DNA of 64,000 nt from Hyphococcus sp. (GTDB lineage Bacteria > Pseudomonadota > Alphaproteobacteria > Caulobacterales > Parvularculaceae). The notes beneath the pieces are model-generated. The model did no database searches. It was not told the DNA's origin and saw nothing but the letters and a program-made list of their open reading frames with translations. Below are positions 45,353-54,950 of the stretch, one piece after another. The position numbers were made by a program, and so were the translations under genes. The DNA lies in NCBI GenBank assembly GCA_021776415.1, contig JAJFFY010000007.1:1-64000 (forward strand), written 5' to 3'. Positions within the stretch are counted from its first letter, which is position 1. Every line of letters starts with the position of its first letter.

Positions 45353-47068
45353 TTAGCGCCAGCTCTCAACCAGCGTGTCGTAGTCGATGGTTTCCGGCGT
45401 CGGGCGTTCATTGGCGAGCTTGGCTTTGGGCGAACCTTCTCTCGCCAGCCAATCGGCGGGATTTGTTTTCTTGTTAAGTTTGGGCCCGCATTCGCCATGC
45501 ACGCCGGCGCGCTCCAGCCGCGACAGAATTTTATCTTGCGCGTCGGCGAGGGCGTCCATCGCCTGTTGCGCGGTCTTTGCGCCGGAGGAAGCGTCGCCAA
45601 TATTTTGCCACCAAAGCTGGGCAAGTTTCGGATAGTCCGGAACATTCATGCCTGTAGGCGACCATTGAAGGCGGGCGGGCGAACGGTAAAACTCAACCAG
45701 GCCGCCAAGCTCGGTCATCCGGTCCGTGAAAGATTGATCCTGGATGTCCGACTCTCGAATAAATGTCAGGCCCACATGGCTTTTCTTTAAGGATACAGTT
45801 TTGGAAACCACAAACTGTGCATAAAGCCAGGCGGCTTTGCGGCGATCGACCGGTGTGGATTTCATCAATGTCCACGAGCCAGCGTCCTGATAGCCAAGTT
45901 TTTGGCCGTCCTGCCAGTAGGCGCCGTGCGGAGAAGGGGCCATGCGCCATTTAGGCGTGCCGTCTTTGGCGACAACCGGCAGACCCGGTTTGACCATGTC
46001 GGCAGTGAATGCAGTGTACCAGAACATTTGCTGAGCGATGGCGCCCTGGGCAGGCACGGGCCCGGCCTCGGAAAAAACCATCCCGGCGGCTTGCGGTGGC
46101 GCATAGGATTTCAACCAGTCGATATATTTTTGCACGGCGTAAACGGCGGCGGGACCGTTGGTCGCGCCGCCACGCGAGACCGATGAGCCCACCGGGCGAC
46201 AGCCGTCAACGCGAATACCCCACTCGTCCACAGGCAAGCCATTGGGAATGCCTCTGTCGCCCGCGCCGGCCATGGAGAGCCACGCATCAGTGAAGCGCCA
46301 ACCGAGCGATGGGTCCTTCTTGCCATAATCCATGTGCCCATAGACGCGCACGCCGTCGATTTCACGCACATCGTGAGTGAAGAAATTGGCAATATCTTCG
46401 TAGGCGGACCAGTTTACTGGCACGCCAAGGTCGTATCCATATTTTGCCTTGAAGCGGGCTTTGATATCTGGGTCGGTGAACCAGTCATAGCGAAACCAAT
46501 AGAGGTTAGCGAATTGTTGGTCTGGAAGCTGGTATAATTTTCCATCCGGCGCCGTAGTGAAAGACCGACCGATAAAGTCATCAATATCAAGCGTCGGTAA
46601 GGTAACATCCTTGCCTTCCCCCACCATCCAGTCGGATAGCGCTACAACCTGTTTGTAGCGATAATGCGTACCGATCAAATCGGAATCATTGACGTAGGCG
46701 TCGTAGATATTGCGCCCGGTCTGCATTTGGGTTTGCAGTTTTTCAATAACGTCGCCTTCGCCGATGAGGTCATGATTGACCTTGATACCGGTGATCTCAA
46801 AAAACGCTTTGGCGAGTTTCTTGGATTCATATTCATGTGTGGCGATGGTCTCCGACACGACATTGATTTCCACCCCCTTGAAGGGTTCGGCGGCCTTGAT
46901 GAACCACGCCATTTCGGTTTGCTGTTCATCCTGGCTTAAGGTCGAGGGTTGGAACTCTTCGTCAATCCATTTGCGGGCGGCGTCCATATCGGCCTGTGCT
47001 GAACCGACGGCGATGGCAGAAATAGCAACAACCCTGGCGGCTTGTTTTATTGTGGCCAGCAGTCTCAT
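45353..47068 (-). CDS. glpV: Glycerol-type ABC transporter solute-binding protein
   Basis: The 571-residue periplasmic protein starts at ATG 47068, with AGGAG 7 bases upstream. Its signal peptide is RLLATIKQAARVVAISAIAVGSAQA. The length and segments such as DMDAARKWIDEEFQPSTLS, HEYESKKLAKAFFEITGI and WFRYDWFTDPDIKARFKAKYGYDLGVPVNWS fit the large GlpV type of R. leguminosarum GlpSTPQUV. Gene order confirms the set. It is last in the operon, after a 76-base gap, a place where separate high expression of binding proteins is common. Confidence 0.85.
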   Translation of the reverse strand: MRLLATIKQAARVVAISAIAVGSAQADMDAARKWIDEEFQPSTLSQDEQQTEMAWFIKAAEPFKGVEINVVSETIATHEYESKKLAKAFFEITGIKVNHDLIGEGDVIEKLQTQMQTGRNIYDAYVNDSDLIGTHYRYKQVVALSDWMVGEGKDVTLPTLDIDDFIGRSFTTAPDGKLYQLPDQQFANLYWFRYDWFTDPDIKARFKAKYGYDLGVPVNWSAYEDIANFFTHDVREIDGVRVYGHMDYGKKDPSLGWRFTDAWLSMAGAGDRGIPNGLPVDEWGIRVDGCRPVGSSVSRGGATNGPAAVYAVQKYIDWLKSYAPPQAAGMVFSEAGPVPAQGAIAQQMFWYTAFTADMVKPGLPVVAKDGTPKWRMAPSPHGAYWQDGQKLGYQDAGSWTLMKSTPVDRRKAAWLYAQFVVSKTVSLKKSHVGLTFIRESDIQDQSFTDRMTELGGLVEFYRSPARLQWSPTGMNVPDYPKLAQLWWQNIGDASSGAKTAQQAMDALADAQDKILSRLERAGVHGECGPKLNKKTNPADWLAREGSPKAKLANERPTPETIDYDTLVESWR

Positions 47069-47144
47069 GAAGATACTCCTCATAACTAAAACGTCGGCGA
47101 ACCGGGTTGCGACGATGAATATGCAGGTATGAAAACCAACAAGG

Positions 47145-47432
47145 TTATCCCCACCGAAAAACGATAGCGGCGTAAACCAGCGATATCGCCGCCGCCCATT
47201 TGAGATCATACCCGGTTGCGCCAAGCCAGGCCAGGTGGATAAAGGCGCTGCCCAACAGGGAAATAAACAACCGGTCGCCGCGCGTGGTGGCAAGCTTGAA
47301 AAATAGCCCCGGACGCGGTTCGGCGCCATTTGGTCGCAAGAAATATAGGCCAGCCATCAGGGTGAGAACGGTTCCGATAGCACCAAAAAACAGTGCGGTG
47401 GGCGCCGTCCAGGTCATCCAAGATAGGTCCAT
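47145..47432 (-). CDS. glpU: DUF2160 small membrane protein of glycerol transporter
   Basis: The 95-residue protein has three hydrophobic segments (ALFFGAIGTVLTLMAGLYFL, LFISLLGSAFIHLAWLGA, AAISLVYAAIVF) and the N-terminal MDLSWMTWTAPTA of DUF2160, encoded between glpQ and glpV in glycerol ABC operons. A GGGAGG site precedes the ATG. It lies 16 bases after glpQ. Its role in transport is unknown. Confidence 0.82.
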   Translation of the reverse strand: MDLSWMTWTAPTALFFGAIGTVLTLMAGLYFLRPNGAEPRPGLFFKLATTRGDRLFISLLGSAFIHLAWLGATGYDLKWAAAISLVYAAIVFRWG

Positions 47433-47448
47433 TGCCGCCTCCCGATTC

Positions 47449-48267
47449 CTACACACGCCCGAGCGCAAAGCCGCGCGCGATGTGATGGCGCACAAACCAG
47501 ATGACCAGTGCGCCGGGAAGGATGGTCAAAATGCCCGCTGCCGCGAGCACGCCCCAGTCGAGGCCGGAGGCGGAAACTGTCCGCGTCATCACCACAGCAA
47601 TGGGTTTGGCGGCGACAGATGTTAATGTGCGTGCGATGAGCAATTCGACCCACGAAAACATGAAACAGAAAAATGCGGCAACGCCGATGCCGCTGGCTAT
47701 TAGCGGTGTAAAAATTTTCACGAAGAACTTAGGGAAGGAATAGCCGTCAATATAAGCCGTTTCATCAATCTCACGCGGTATGCCGGACATGAACCCCTCC
47801 AAAATCCAAATTGCTAGCGGGATATTGAAAAGCGTATGCGCTAAAGCGACGGTTATGTGAGTGTCGAAAAGATTGATAGAAGAATAAAGCTGGAAGAAAG
47901 GCAGGGCAAACACGGCTGGCGGCGCCATTCTATTTGTCAGCAGCCAGAAGAATATGTGTTTGTCGCCCAGGAAACGGTAACGCGAAAAAGCATAAGCCGC
48001 TGGTAGCGCCGCCAGCACCGAAATTACCGTGTTCATCGACACATAGATCATCGAATTGATGTATCCAGAATACCACGACGCATCGGTGAAAATTACCAAG
48101 TAATTTGCAAAGGTTAGGTTTTCCGGCCAGAGGGAAAAAGTTGAAAGAATTTCCTGATTGGTTTTGAGGCTCATTGTTAGCAGCCAATAAATCGGCGTCA
48201 TCAGGAAAATGATATAGAGCACGGGCGCAACGTATTTTGTTCGAAATTTCCTTGCAGGGGCAGTCAT
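47449..48267 (-). CDS. glpQ: ABC transporter permease, glycerol-type
   Basis: The 272-residue inner-membrane protein has six helices and the MalG-type coupling motif in EGFMSGIPREIDETAYIDG. It forms the channel with GlpP and binds the two ATPases. Its start overlaps the glpP stop by four bases. Here glpQ denotes the Rhizobium permease name, not the E. coli phosphodiesterase. Confidence 0.88.
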   Translation of the reverse strand: MTAPARKFRTKYVAPVLYIIFLMTPIYWLLTMSLKTNQEILSTFSLWPENLTFANYLVIFTDASWYSGYINSMIYVSMNTVISVLAALPAAYAFSRYRFLGDKHIFFWLLTNRMAPPAVFALPFFQLYSSINLFDTHITVALAHTLFNIPLAIWILEGFMSGIPREIDETAYIDGYSFPKFFVKIFTPLIASGIGVAAFFCFMFSWVELLIARTLTSVAAKPIAVVMTRTVSASGLDWGVLAAAGILTILPGALVIWFVRHHIARGFALGRV

Positions 48268-49145
48268 TGCGAGCGCCTGTATTGTTCAAAATCATCACGC
48301 GTCATAATGGTGTAGAATGCCCAGGACACTAAAATAACGATAAGAAAATAAATCACTGACATCGCCGCCGCCGGGCCTAAGTCGAACTGGCCAATCGCCA
48401 TTTTGACTAGATCGACGGAGAGAAAAGTAGTGGCGTTGCCGGGGCCGCCACCGGTGACAACGAAAGGCTCCGTATAGATCATGAAACTGTCCATGAATCG
48501 CAACAAAACGGCAATCAATAAAACACGACTCATTTTTGGGAGTTCAATATAGCGAAAAATTGCCCATCTTGATGCGCCATCGATACGCGCGGCCTGATAA
48601 TAAGCGGGCGGAATAGCAACCAGTCCTGCATAACAAAGCAGGACCACAAGGCTTGTCCAGTGCCAGACATCCATGATGATGAGGGTCACCCATGCCGCGC
48701 CGGCGTTTTGGGTGTAGTTGAAATCAATGCCAAGCCCGCTCAGCGTATGGCCGAGAAGGCCGATGTCGACCCGCGCAAAAATCTGCCAGATAGTACCAAC
48801 AACATTCCACGGGATTAATAGCGGTAACGCCATCAACACGAGGCAAACAGATACGCCCAGTCCTTTTTTCGGCATGGAGAGCGCGATGGCGAGTCCCAGA
48901 GGAATTTCGATTGCCAAAATTGTGGCGGAAAATGCAATTTGCCTGAGGAAGGCGGCATGAAAACGGTCAGAGCGCAGAATTTCCCGGTACCATTCGGCGC
49001 CGACCCAGAAAAATTGATTGTTCCCAAACGTATCCTGTACGGAATAATTAACTACCGTCATTAAGGGAATGACAGCCGTGAATGCCACTAACAATAATGC
49101 CGGCGCGACGAGCCATAGTGCTTTATGATCATGCGCTTTTTGCAC
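48264..49145 (-). CDS. glpP: ABC transporter permease, glycerol-type
   Basis: The 293-residue MalF-type permease has six membrane helices and a coupling motif YYQAARIDGASRWAIFRYIELP. The start is GTG with GGAG upstream; it follows glpT by 5 bases and overlaps glpQ. It pairs with GlpQ as the second channel half. Confidence 0.88.
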   Translation of the reverse strand: MQKAHDHKALWLVAPALLLVAFTAVIPLMTVVNYSVQDTFGNNQFFWVGAEWYREILRSDRFHAAFLRQIAFSATILAIEIPLGLAIALSMPKKGLGVSVCLVLMALPLLIPWNVVGTIWQIFARVDIGLLGHTLSGLGIDFNYTQNAGAAWVTLIIMDVWHWTSLVVLLCYAGLVAIPPAYYQAARIDGASRWAIFRYIELPKMSRVLLIAVLLRFMDSFMIYTEPFVVTGGGPGNATTFLSVDLVKMAIGQFDLGPAAAMSVIYFLIVILVSWAFYTIMTRDDFEQYRRSQ

Positions 49146-49150
49146 GGGCG

Positions 49151-50233
49151 CTAGCTCCGCTTTCCGACGAGATGGCCGTTGGCGTATATATGCGAATTTT
49201 CTGCATCAAACATTATGCCGACGTTTCCGGAAGGTTGCGGCTCGCCATCGGGAAGAATTGCGGCGAGCGTCAGGTCGCAAAACTTCAAACGTGCGATTTG
49301 ATAACGCCCGGCATCCTCAATCGCTTCAACAGTTACCGGCAGGGCGCACTTGTCAGTGCTGATTTTGACAAATTCCGGACGCACGCCAAACTCTATGCGT
49401 TCGGCGCCGGTGGGAAGGGTGACAGTGCAGCCGATATTGATGGCGTGGCCGGCAAGAATGAGGTGGTGATTGTCAATTGTGCAGGGCATCACATTCATCC
49501 CCGGCGAGCCAATAAACCGGCCGACAAATGTATGAGCTGGCCGTTCAAACAATTCTTGCGGCGAGGCGGTCTGCACAATCTCGCCTTCAGACATTACAAT
49601 CACCTGATCGGCAAATGTCAGCGCTTCGGTCTGGTCGTGGGTTACATAAATCATCGTATGATTGAATTCAGCATGAAGTCGTTTCAGTTGAGATCTGAGC
49701 GACCATTTTAGTTGCGGATCGATAACCGTAAGCGGCTCATCAAATAAAATTGCGGCGACATCTTCACGTATAAGACCGCGGCCTAGTGATATTTTTTGTT
49801 TTTCATCCGCGGACAAATCGCGCGCTTTGCGCGATAAGTATTTTGATAGCTCCAGCATGTCGGCGAGGCGGGTCACGCGGGTGTTAATTTCATTTTTAGG
49901 GATTTTGCGGTTCTGAAGAGGAAAGGCAAGGTTTTGATAGACCGTCATGGTGTCGTAGATGACCGGGAACTGAAAAACTTGCGCGATGTTACGCACTTCG
50001 GGCGATTTTGAAGTTATGTCAGCACCGTTGAAAAGAACCGTCCCTTGCGATGGATGCAGTAACCCTGAAATGATATTGAGCAAGGTTGTCTTGCCGCACC
50101 CCGAGGGCCCAAGAAGCGCATAAGCTCCACCATCTTTCCAGCTGACGTTAAGCTTTTTAAGAGCAAATTCATCTTCTGATGATGGCTCCGCAGCGTAAGA
50201 ATGGGCAATGTTTTCTAAGTCAATACGCGCCAT
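49151..50233 (-). CDS. glpT: ABC transporter ATPase with atypical signature motif
   Basis: The 360-residue ATPase has Walker A GPSGCGKT (42-49), a Q-loop at VFQFP, Walker B ILFDEPLTVID and an H-loop in VTHDQTEAL. The signature that is normally LSGGQ reads LSADEKQKISLG (140-151), with no Gly-Gly. The same kind of altered signature is known in the GlpT branch of glycerol ATPases. A C-terminal TOBE-like regulatory domain follows. The partner GlpS keeps a normal signature, so the dimer is asymmetric. Confidence 0.87.
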   Translation of the reverse strand: MARIDLENIAHSYAAEPSSEDEFALKKLNVSWKDGGAYALLGPSGCGKTTLLNIISGLLHPSQGTVLFNGADITSKSPEVRNIAQVFQFPVIYDTMTVYQNLAFPLQNRKIPKNEINTRVTRLADMLELSKYLSRKARDLSADEKQKISLGRGLIREDVAAILFDEPLTVIDPQLKWSLRSQLKRLHAEFNHTMIYVTHDQTEALTFADQVIVMSEGEIVQTASPQELFERPAHTFVGRFIGSPGMNVMPCTIDNHHLILAGHAINIGCTVTLPTGAERIEFGVRPEFVKISTDKCALPVTVEAIEDAGRYQIARLKFCDLTLAAILPDGEPQPSGNVGIMFDAENSHIYANGHLVGKRS

Positions 50234-50238
50234 TCAGA

Positions 50239-51306
50239 TCAGCCTACCGGCGCGGCGACAAGAGCGCCGTTTCCATCAAAAACAAACAACTTATTCGGGT
50301 CGGGATTGAGTGAGATTTTATCCCCCGCATTTAACGCATGGACACCATGTAAAAGCGACACCCAGCGTGTCCCCAAAAATTCTGCATGCACCATTGTTTC
50401 AGACCCAGTGACTTCAGTCGTCGCTACAATCGCCTCTATGCCGTCATTTGTCGGTGCTCCAATGTTAAGGTGATGTGCACGTAGGCCAATTTCATAAGGC
50501 CCGTCGGCAAGGGCTTCCATATGAGTCCCGGCATGCAAATGTCTGTCACCATCAAATTCCAGAACAGCACCTTTTTTCTTGATGCGTATTGTATTCAACG
50601 GAGGGTCGCTCATGATCTGCGCGGTGACGAGCGTGTTCGGGTGATCATATAGTCTTCGCGCCATTCCTGTACTGGCAATGCGACCCTCATGAAGGCATGT
50701 AACACTGTCGCCAATCAACATTGCCTCGGTTGGTTCCGAGGTTGCATAGACGAACACCGCGCCGGTACGCTTAAAAATCCGGGGCAACTCTGTGCGCAGC
50801 TCCTCGCGAAGTTTATAATCTAGATTAGCCAGCGGCTCATCCAGCAAAACTAGTGAAGCTTCTTTTACCAGCGCGCGCGCCAGTGCGATGCGCTGCTGTT
50901 GGCCGCCGGAAAGCTCGCTCGGGCGTCGGCGCAAAAATTCCTTGATGCCGAGAATTTCAGCGGCGCCCTCAACTTTTTGTTTGATTTCTCGATTGGTGGC
51001 GCGGCGCACCCGCAAGGGCGAGGCGATGTTCTCATAAACGCTCAAGGACGGGTAGTTGACAAATTGCTGGTAGACCATTGCGACGTTTCGTTTGCGCACC
51101 GGAACGCCGGTTACGACTTGACCATCCATGATGATCTCGCCGCTTGTGGGTTTGTCGAGGCCGGCCATTAACCGCATCAGGGTGGTCTTTCCGGAAAGCG
51201 TCGGGCCCAATAAAATATTCAATTTGCCGGGAGCCAGTGAAAGATTGACGCCCTCCACATGCGCTTGTCCACGTTCATATTTTGTGATGGATTTTAGTTC
51301 CAGCAT
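50239..51306 (-). CDS. glpS: ABC transporter ATPase, glycerol-type
   Basis: The 355-residue MalK-like ATPase has Walker A GPTLSGKT (34-41), ELSGGQQQRIALARAL, Walker B LVLLDEPLANLD, and YATSEPTEAM where ThrHisAsp is usual in the H-loop, so the switch His appears replaced by Ser. A TOBE-like domain follows. With GlpT it would give one normal and one degenerate site set. It is the first gene of the operon; the 243-base upstream spacer is shared with the divergent hydrolase gene and holds a GCGTA/TACGC palindrome near 51330. Confidence 0.87.
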   Translation of the reverse strand: MLELKSITKYERGQAHVEGVNLSLAPGKLNILLGPTLSGKTTLMRLMAGLDKPTSGEIIMDGQVVTGVPVRKRNVAMVYQQFVNYPSLSVYENIASPLRVRRATNREIKQKVEGAAEILGIKEFLRRRPSELSGGQQQRIALARALVKEASLVLLDEPLANLDYKLREELRTELPRIFKRTGAVFVYATSEPTEAMLIGDSVTCLHEGRIASTGMARRLYDHPNTLVTAQIMSDPPLNTIRIKKKGAVLEFDGDRHLHAGTHMEALADGPYEIGLRAHHLNIGAPTNDGIEAIVATTEVTGSETMVHAEFLGTRWVSLLHGVHALNAGDKISLNPDPNKLFVFDGNGALVAAPVG

Positions 51307-51549
51307 GCGGGCTCAAATTCAGTATGCGTAATACGCTTGGTAAATAATATATGACAGCCAGATCATATTTCAGGAGATTGGCGCTCATAGCAATACAAAC
51401 GCTCACCTCTCAAGGATTATTATTGGTTTTACGAAATGGCGGTGGGAAGCTTAGCCAGACTGGTGTAAATGGGAGTGGAATTCAGTGTGTCCAGTGATAT
51501 ATTGACGTCTATTCAGTGACGCAGATGTGCGTAGCGGCGGGGAGGCTAC

Positions 51550-52569
51550 ATGTTCAAGAAAACCATTATAGCGCTGGTGGTAGTCGCCGCCGCCCTTATC
51601 ATTCCCTATATGTGGATCGGGATGGGCGACAAGCCATTTGACGATGAGGTGCGTGCCCGGGCGCCGGGTCAATTCGCCGAACTGACCAGTGGCAAACTCC
51701 ACTATGTATGGATTAAACCTACGCCAGAAGTTGCCAATGGCGAGACTATCGTCATGTTGCACGGGCTTTATATTCCTCACTTTATGTTCGCTCAAAATGC
51801 TGAGGCGCTTGCCGCTGCTGGTTATCGCGTGTTGTTGCCGGATCTGTTTGGTCATGGCTTTTCCGATCGCCCAACCGAGAGCTATGATCAGGCTTTCTTT
51901 GAGCGTGAAGTGCGCGAATTACTGAATGCGACAGGCGTAGATGAGCCGTTTTATCTCGCGGGCCAATCTACCGGCGGCATGGCCGCAACGCTGTATGCAA
52001 GCCAACATCCTGACCAGATAAAGGGTCTGATGCTGATTGTTCCGGCAGGGCTTAAAATGCATGGTCGTGACGACGATATAATCTCGAACATATTACGCAC
52101 GCGCATAGCTGGCGAGTGGCTCTGGCGTGTTCTTGGGCGGCGCCAGTTGTTGGCGCCGTGGAAGCCGCCTTGCGGTGAATGCGGCGATGGCCCCCTTCTC
52201 GGGGATCCGCTTGTCCAGGCAGAATATCGTGGTTACTTTCCGGCGATGTTGAATATTCTTCGCCATTTCCCTTTGCGTGACCAAGACCCAATTTATTATG
52301 CCGCAGGAGAGGCAGGCTTTCCGATGATGGCGATATTTGGCGGCAAAGATGAAACCGTTCACATTAACAGTACGGATACATTTGCAGCGGCGGCGCCGAA
52401 TGCGGAGCTGGTGATTATTGAAAATGGCGATCACGCGATGCATTTTCGCAAATCGGAAGCAGTCAATCCGGTGTTGCTGTCATTCCTCTCCGGCCTCAAT
52501 GCAGCAGAGCCGGCTGACGAGATGGGCGTGAGCGAGGAAATAGCGAACGAACAATATAACCGCCACTAA
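51550..52569 (+). CDS. Membrane-anchored alpha/beta hydrolase
   Basis: The 339-residue protein has an N-terminal membrane anchor or uncleaved signal (IIALVVVAAALIIPYMWIG) and an alpha/beta hydrolase domain. The oxyanion region is MLHGLYIPHF, the nucleophile Ser140 lies in AGQSTGGMAA, Asp is in FGGKDETV and His in GDHAMHF. The family includes lipases, esterases and haloalkane-type hydrolases, so the substrate is not predictable. GGGGAGG precedes the ATG. It is divergent from glpS and overlaps the convergent phosphodiesterase by 4 bases. Confidence 0.82.
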   Translation: MFKKTIIALVVVAAALIIPYMWIGMGDKPFDDEVRARAPGQFAELTSGKLHYVWIKPTPEVANGETIVMLHGLYIPHFMFAQNAEALAAAGYRVLLPDLFGHGFSDRPTESYDQAFFEREVRELLNATGVDEPFYLAGQSTGGMAATLYASQHPDQIKGLMLIVPAGLKMHGRDDDIISNILRTRIAGEWLWRVLGRRQLLAPWKPPCGECGDGPLLGDPLVQAEYRGYFPAMLNILRHFPLRDQDPIYYAAGEAGFPMMAIFGGKDETVHINSTDTFAAAAPNAELVIIENGDHAMHFRKSEAVNPVLLSFLSGLNAAEPADEMGVSEEIANEQYNRH

Positions 52570-53471
52570 AGTTGGATGGCGGCGCCTGCAAGTCGCGCCG
52601 CATAAGCCGTATCGGGAAAATCCGTGAAAACACCATCGACGCCGAGTTTAAAGAAGAATTCAAACTCGGCATGAGCGGTCTGAAAAGCATCGGGTAGCTG
52701 GTCTGCTCTGAAAGTCCATGGGTGGACTTTCAGGCCAGCCGCGTGGGCGTCTTCGATAAGCCCGTTCGACTGGCCATCAGTATTAACGAGCAGTTTTTTG
52801 TAGGGCCCAATGCCATCCGCAAAGGCGGCTATGTCTGGCATGGTGAGGTCGCTCTTTGATTCGAGAAGGTAGATGAGTGGCAATTGGGTTTTGGTTCTGA
52901 GGTCTTTCAATATCGGTATTTCGAATGACTGAATAAACACTGGCGCGTCTTTTTCATTCCATCCTGCGCGTTCTAATGCACCGAGAACTACAGTTGCATA
53001 ATCATAACCAAGGCTTGCGAAATAATCGGGCGATTTCGTTTCTGGATAAATACCGATTGTTCTGCCCAGTTTTTTTCCTTCAGATTGCGCAAGCGCAATT
53101 ACCTCGTCAAACGTTGGGATTTCAAACATGCTATCCGCGGCATGGCTGCGAAATTCCATCGCCTGACGCGCCCGTAGAGTTTTTATTTCAGCGAGAGTAA
53201 AATCTTCTGTGAACCAATCAGCGCCGTCATGGCCAGGCTTTTCAGTTTTCCTCGTTGCAAATTCTGGGTGGTCAGCAATGTCAGTGGTGGTTGATAGATA
53301 ATGATCATGGCGCGCAACCAAGCGCCCGTCCTTGGTGAACACCAGATCAGGTTCGATATAATCTGCTCCAAGCGTGGCTCCTAAACGGTACCCGGTGAGG
53401 GTATGTTCCGGGAGATAGCCGGGCGCGCCGCGGTGGGCGATGATCAGTGGTGATGGGGTTGTGTGCGCCAT
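52566..53471 (-). CDS. Glycerophosphodiester phosphodiesterase
   Basis: The 301-residue enzyme hydrolyses glycerophosphodiesters to glycerol 3-phosphate and an alcohol such as ethanolamine or choline. Catalytic motifs are AHRGAPGYLPEHT (His13, Arg14, His23 region), IEPDL (Glu40, Asp42), RHDHYL and PETKSP. No signal peptide is seen, so it should act in the cytoplasm (UgpQ-like) or be exported differently. Its nearness to the glycerol transporter and ethanolamine-type genes is suggestive. Confidence 0.9.
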   Translation of the reverse strand: MAHTTPSPLIIAHRGAPGYLPEHTLTGYRLGATLGADYIEPDLVFTKDGRLVARHDHYLSTTTDIADHPEFATRKTEKPGHDGADWFTEDFTLAEIKTLRARQAMEFRSHAADSMFEIPTFDEVIALAQSEGKKLGRTIGIYPETKSPDYFASLGYDYATVVLGALERAGWNEKDAPVFIQSFEIPILKDLRTKTQLPLIYLLESKSDLTMPDIAAFADGIGPYKKLLVNTDGQSNGLIEDAHAAGLKVHPWTFRADQLPDAFQTAHAEFEFFFKLGVDGVFTDFPDTAYAARLAGAAIQL

Positions 53472-53775
53472 GGTTAGTTCTTTCGCTTTGGTGGAGATAA
53501 TTTTCGGTGCCTTGATGGTGCAACCGCCTGTGGCGGAAGTTAGTACTGCGCCTGTTGCGGCCTGTAAAATGCTCGACGCTTAACTCTCATGCCATTATTC
53601 CCTATAGATTCATTGAGTTTGGCAATTTTTTTGATGTTTGGCGAGAGTGCGCTACCTTCTGATACGGTCAGTTTCATCTATATGAGAACGACATTGCGCC
53701 CAAGCGGTCAGAAACTTTTTGATAAGCGTTTCATCAGCAAAATAGAAATCATACCCGCCCATGCGCCGATGAAAT
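53472..53775. other. Gene-free spacer between GDPD and folD
   Basis: About 300 bases separate the phosphodiesterase start from the folD stop, both on the minus strand. I see no convincing gene or terminator. A plus-strand frame from 53589 runs into folD antisense and lacks a ribosome-binding site, so it is not called. Confidence 0.5.
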
Positions 53776-54687
53776 TTAAAACGGTTTGTTCAGATGTGGA
53801 ATGCCGTTTTGCCGGCATGCGGCGGCAAGAGTGTTCGCCATCAATAGCGCAATCGTCATCGGGCCAACCCCGCCAGGCACAGGTGTGATATATCCGGCAA
53901 CAGTAGCGGCGCTAGCGAAATCAACATCACCGACAAGCCTGGTTTTGCCTTCACCCTTTTCTGGCGCTGCGATGCGATTGATGCCGACATCAATGACCGT
54001 CGCGCCCGGTTTAATCCACGTGCCTTTGACCATTCCAGGCCGTCCGACAGCGGCGACGACAATATCGGCACGGCGTACAACATCTTCAATATCTTTGGTT
54101 CTGCTATGCGCGATGGTAACTGTACAATTTTCAGCGAGGAACAGCTGGGCCGCTGGCTTGCCGACAATGTTGGAGCGGCCGATGATAACCGTATGAAGGC
54201 CGGACAAATTATCGCCTAGCATAGACTTGGCGAGAATAACGGCGCCCGCTGGCGTGCAAGGGATCAGCGCAGCATCAAAATCACCGGCGCCGAGGCGGCC
54301 GACATTGATCGGGTGAAATCCGTCAACATCTTTTTCTGGCGCGATCAATTCAATAATTCTTGTCGCATCAATATGCGCCGGTAGTGGCAATTGTACGAGG
54401 ATACCGTTGACGGCTGGGTCGCCATTTAGAGTGTTGATGAGTTTGATCAGGTCACACTCAGGCGTATCGACCGGGAGTGTGTGTTGAATTGATTTGAAGC
54501 CGATCTTTTCCGCGGTCCTGCCTTTGTTACGGACATAGACCGCACTCGCCGGGTCTTCTCCGACAAGAACTACGGCAAGGCAGGGAGGTGTCCCGGTTTC
54601 GCGAATATAGTCTTTGGTCTGCGCTGCGATCCTGTCAGTAACGTGAGCGGCGATGGCTTTGCCGTCGATGATAGTGGCTTCAGTCAT
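53776..54687 (-). CDS. folD: Methylene-THF dehydrogenase / methenyl-THF cyclohydrolase
   Basis: The 303-residue bifunctional enzyme interconverts 5,10-methylene-, methenyl- and 10-formyl-tetrahydrofolate. Signatures are [21 protein letters not shown] (shortened here; catalytic Lys and Tyr), [10 protein letters not shown], the NADP-binding [11 protein letters not shown] and the C-terminal [15 protein letters not shown]. It lies near fhs and formate dehydrogenase, completing the formate-to-methylene-THF route. Confidence 0.96.
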   Translation of the reverse strand: MTEATIIDGKAIAAHVTDRIAAQTKDYIRETGTPPCLAVVLVGEDPASAVYVRNKGRTAEKIGFKSIQHTLPVDTPECDLIKLINTLNGDPAVNGILVQLPLPAHIDATRIIELIAPEKDVDGFHPINVGRLGAGDFDAALIPCTPAGAVILAKSMLGDNLSGLHTVIIGRSNIVGKPAAQLFLAENCTVTIAHSRTKDIEDVVRRADIVVAAVGRPGMVKGTWIKPGATVIDVGINRIAAPEKGEGKTRLVGDVDFASAATVAGYITPVPGGVGPMTIALLMANTLAAACRQNGIPHLNKPF

Positions 54688-54798
54688 TTTTGAGCGCCTT
54701 TTTTAGATCGGTCAGATAGCGCACTGTAGCGGCGCCCGAAAGACCTCTTTTTTAGAGCCAATCTTTGCAGGGCCGTTTGTCCCACCGGTTTAGGCAAG

Positions 54799-54820
54799 AA
54801 AAAACTGGCCAACAGGCCAG
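54799..54820 (-). terminator. Terminator-like hairpin reading leftward, upstream of folD
   Basis: On the minus strand CTGGCC-TGTT-GGCCAG is followed by six T residues (complement of A-run 54799-54804). The geometry is that of an intrinsic terminator, yet no minus-strand gene lies upstream; the nearest genes to the right are on the plus strand. It may block antisense transcription into folD. Confidence 0.45.
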
Positions 54821-54950
54821 TCATTGAATAATCTTTAGCGGTGATATTTCAGGCGGCAAGTCTCGAGGCGGGTTGTTTTTCTGACAAGGTCTATTGGCGA
54901 GAGGGCCGACAGCTCCACCCGCGCCAGCCACTATGGAGGAGACCGAACAC

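Noticed and set aside
53589-53888. 99-codon plus-strand frame between GDPD and folD
   Set aside because: More than a third is antisense to folD, and there is no ribosome-binding site.
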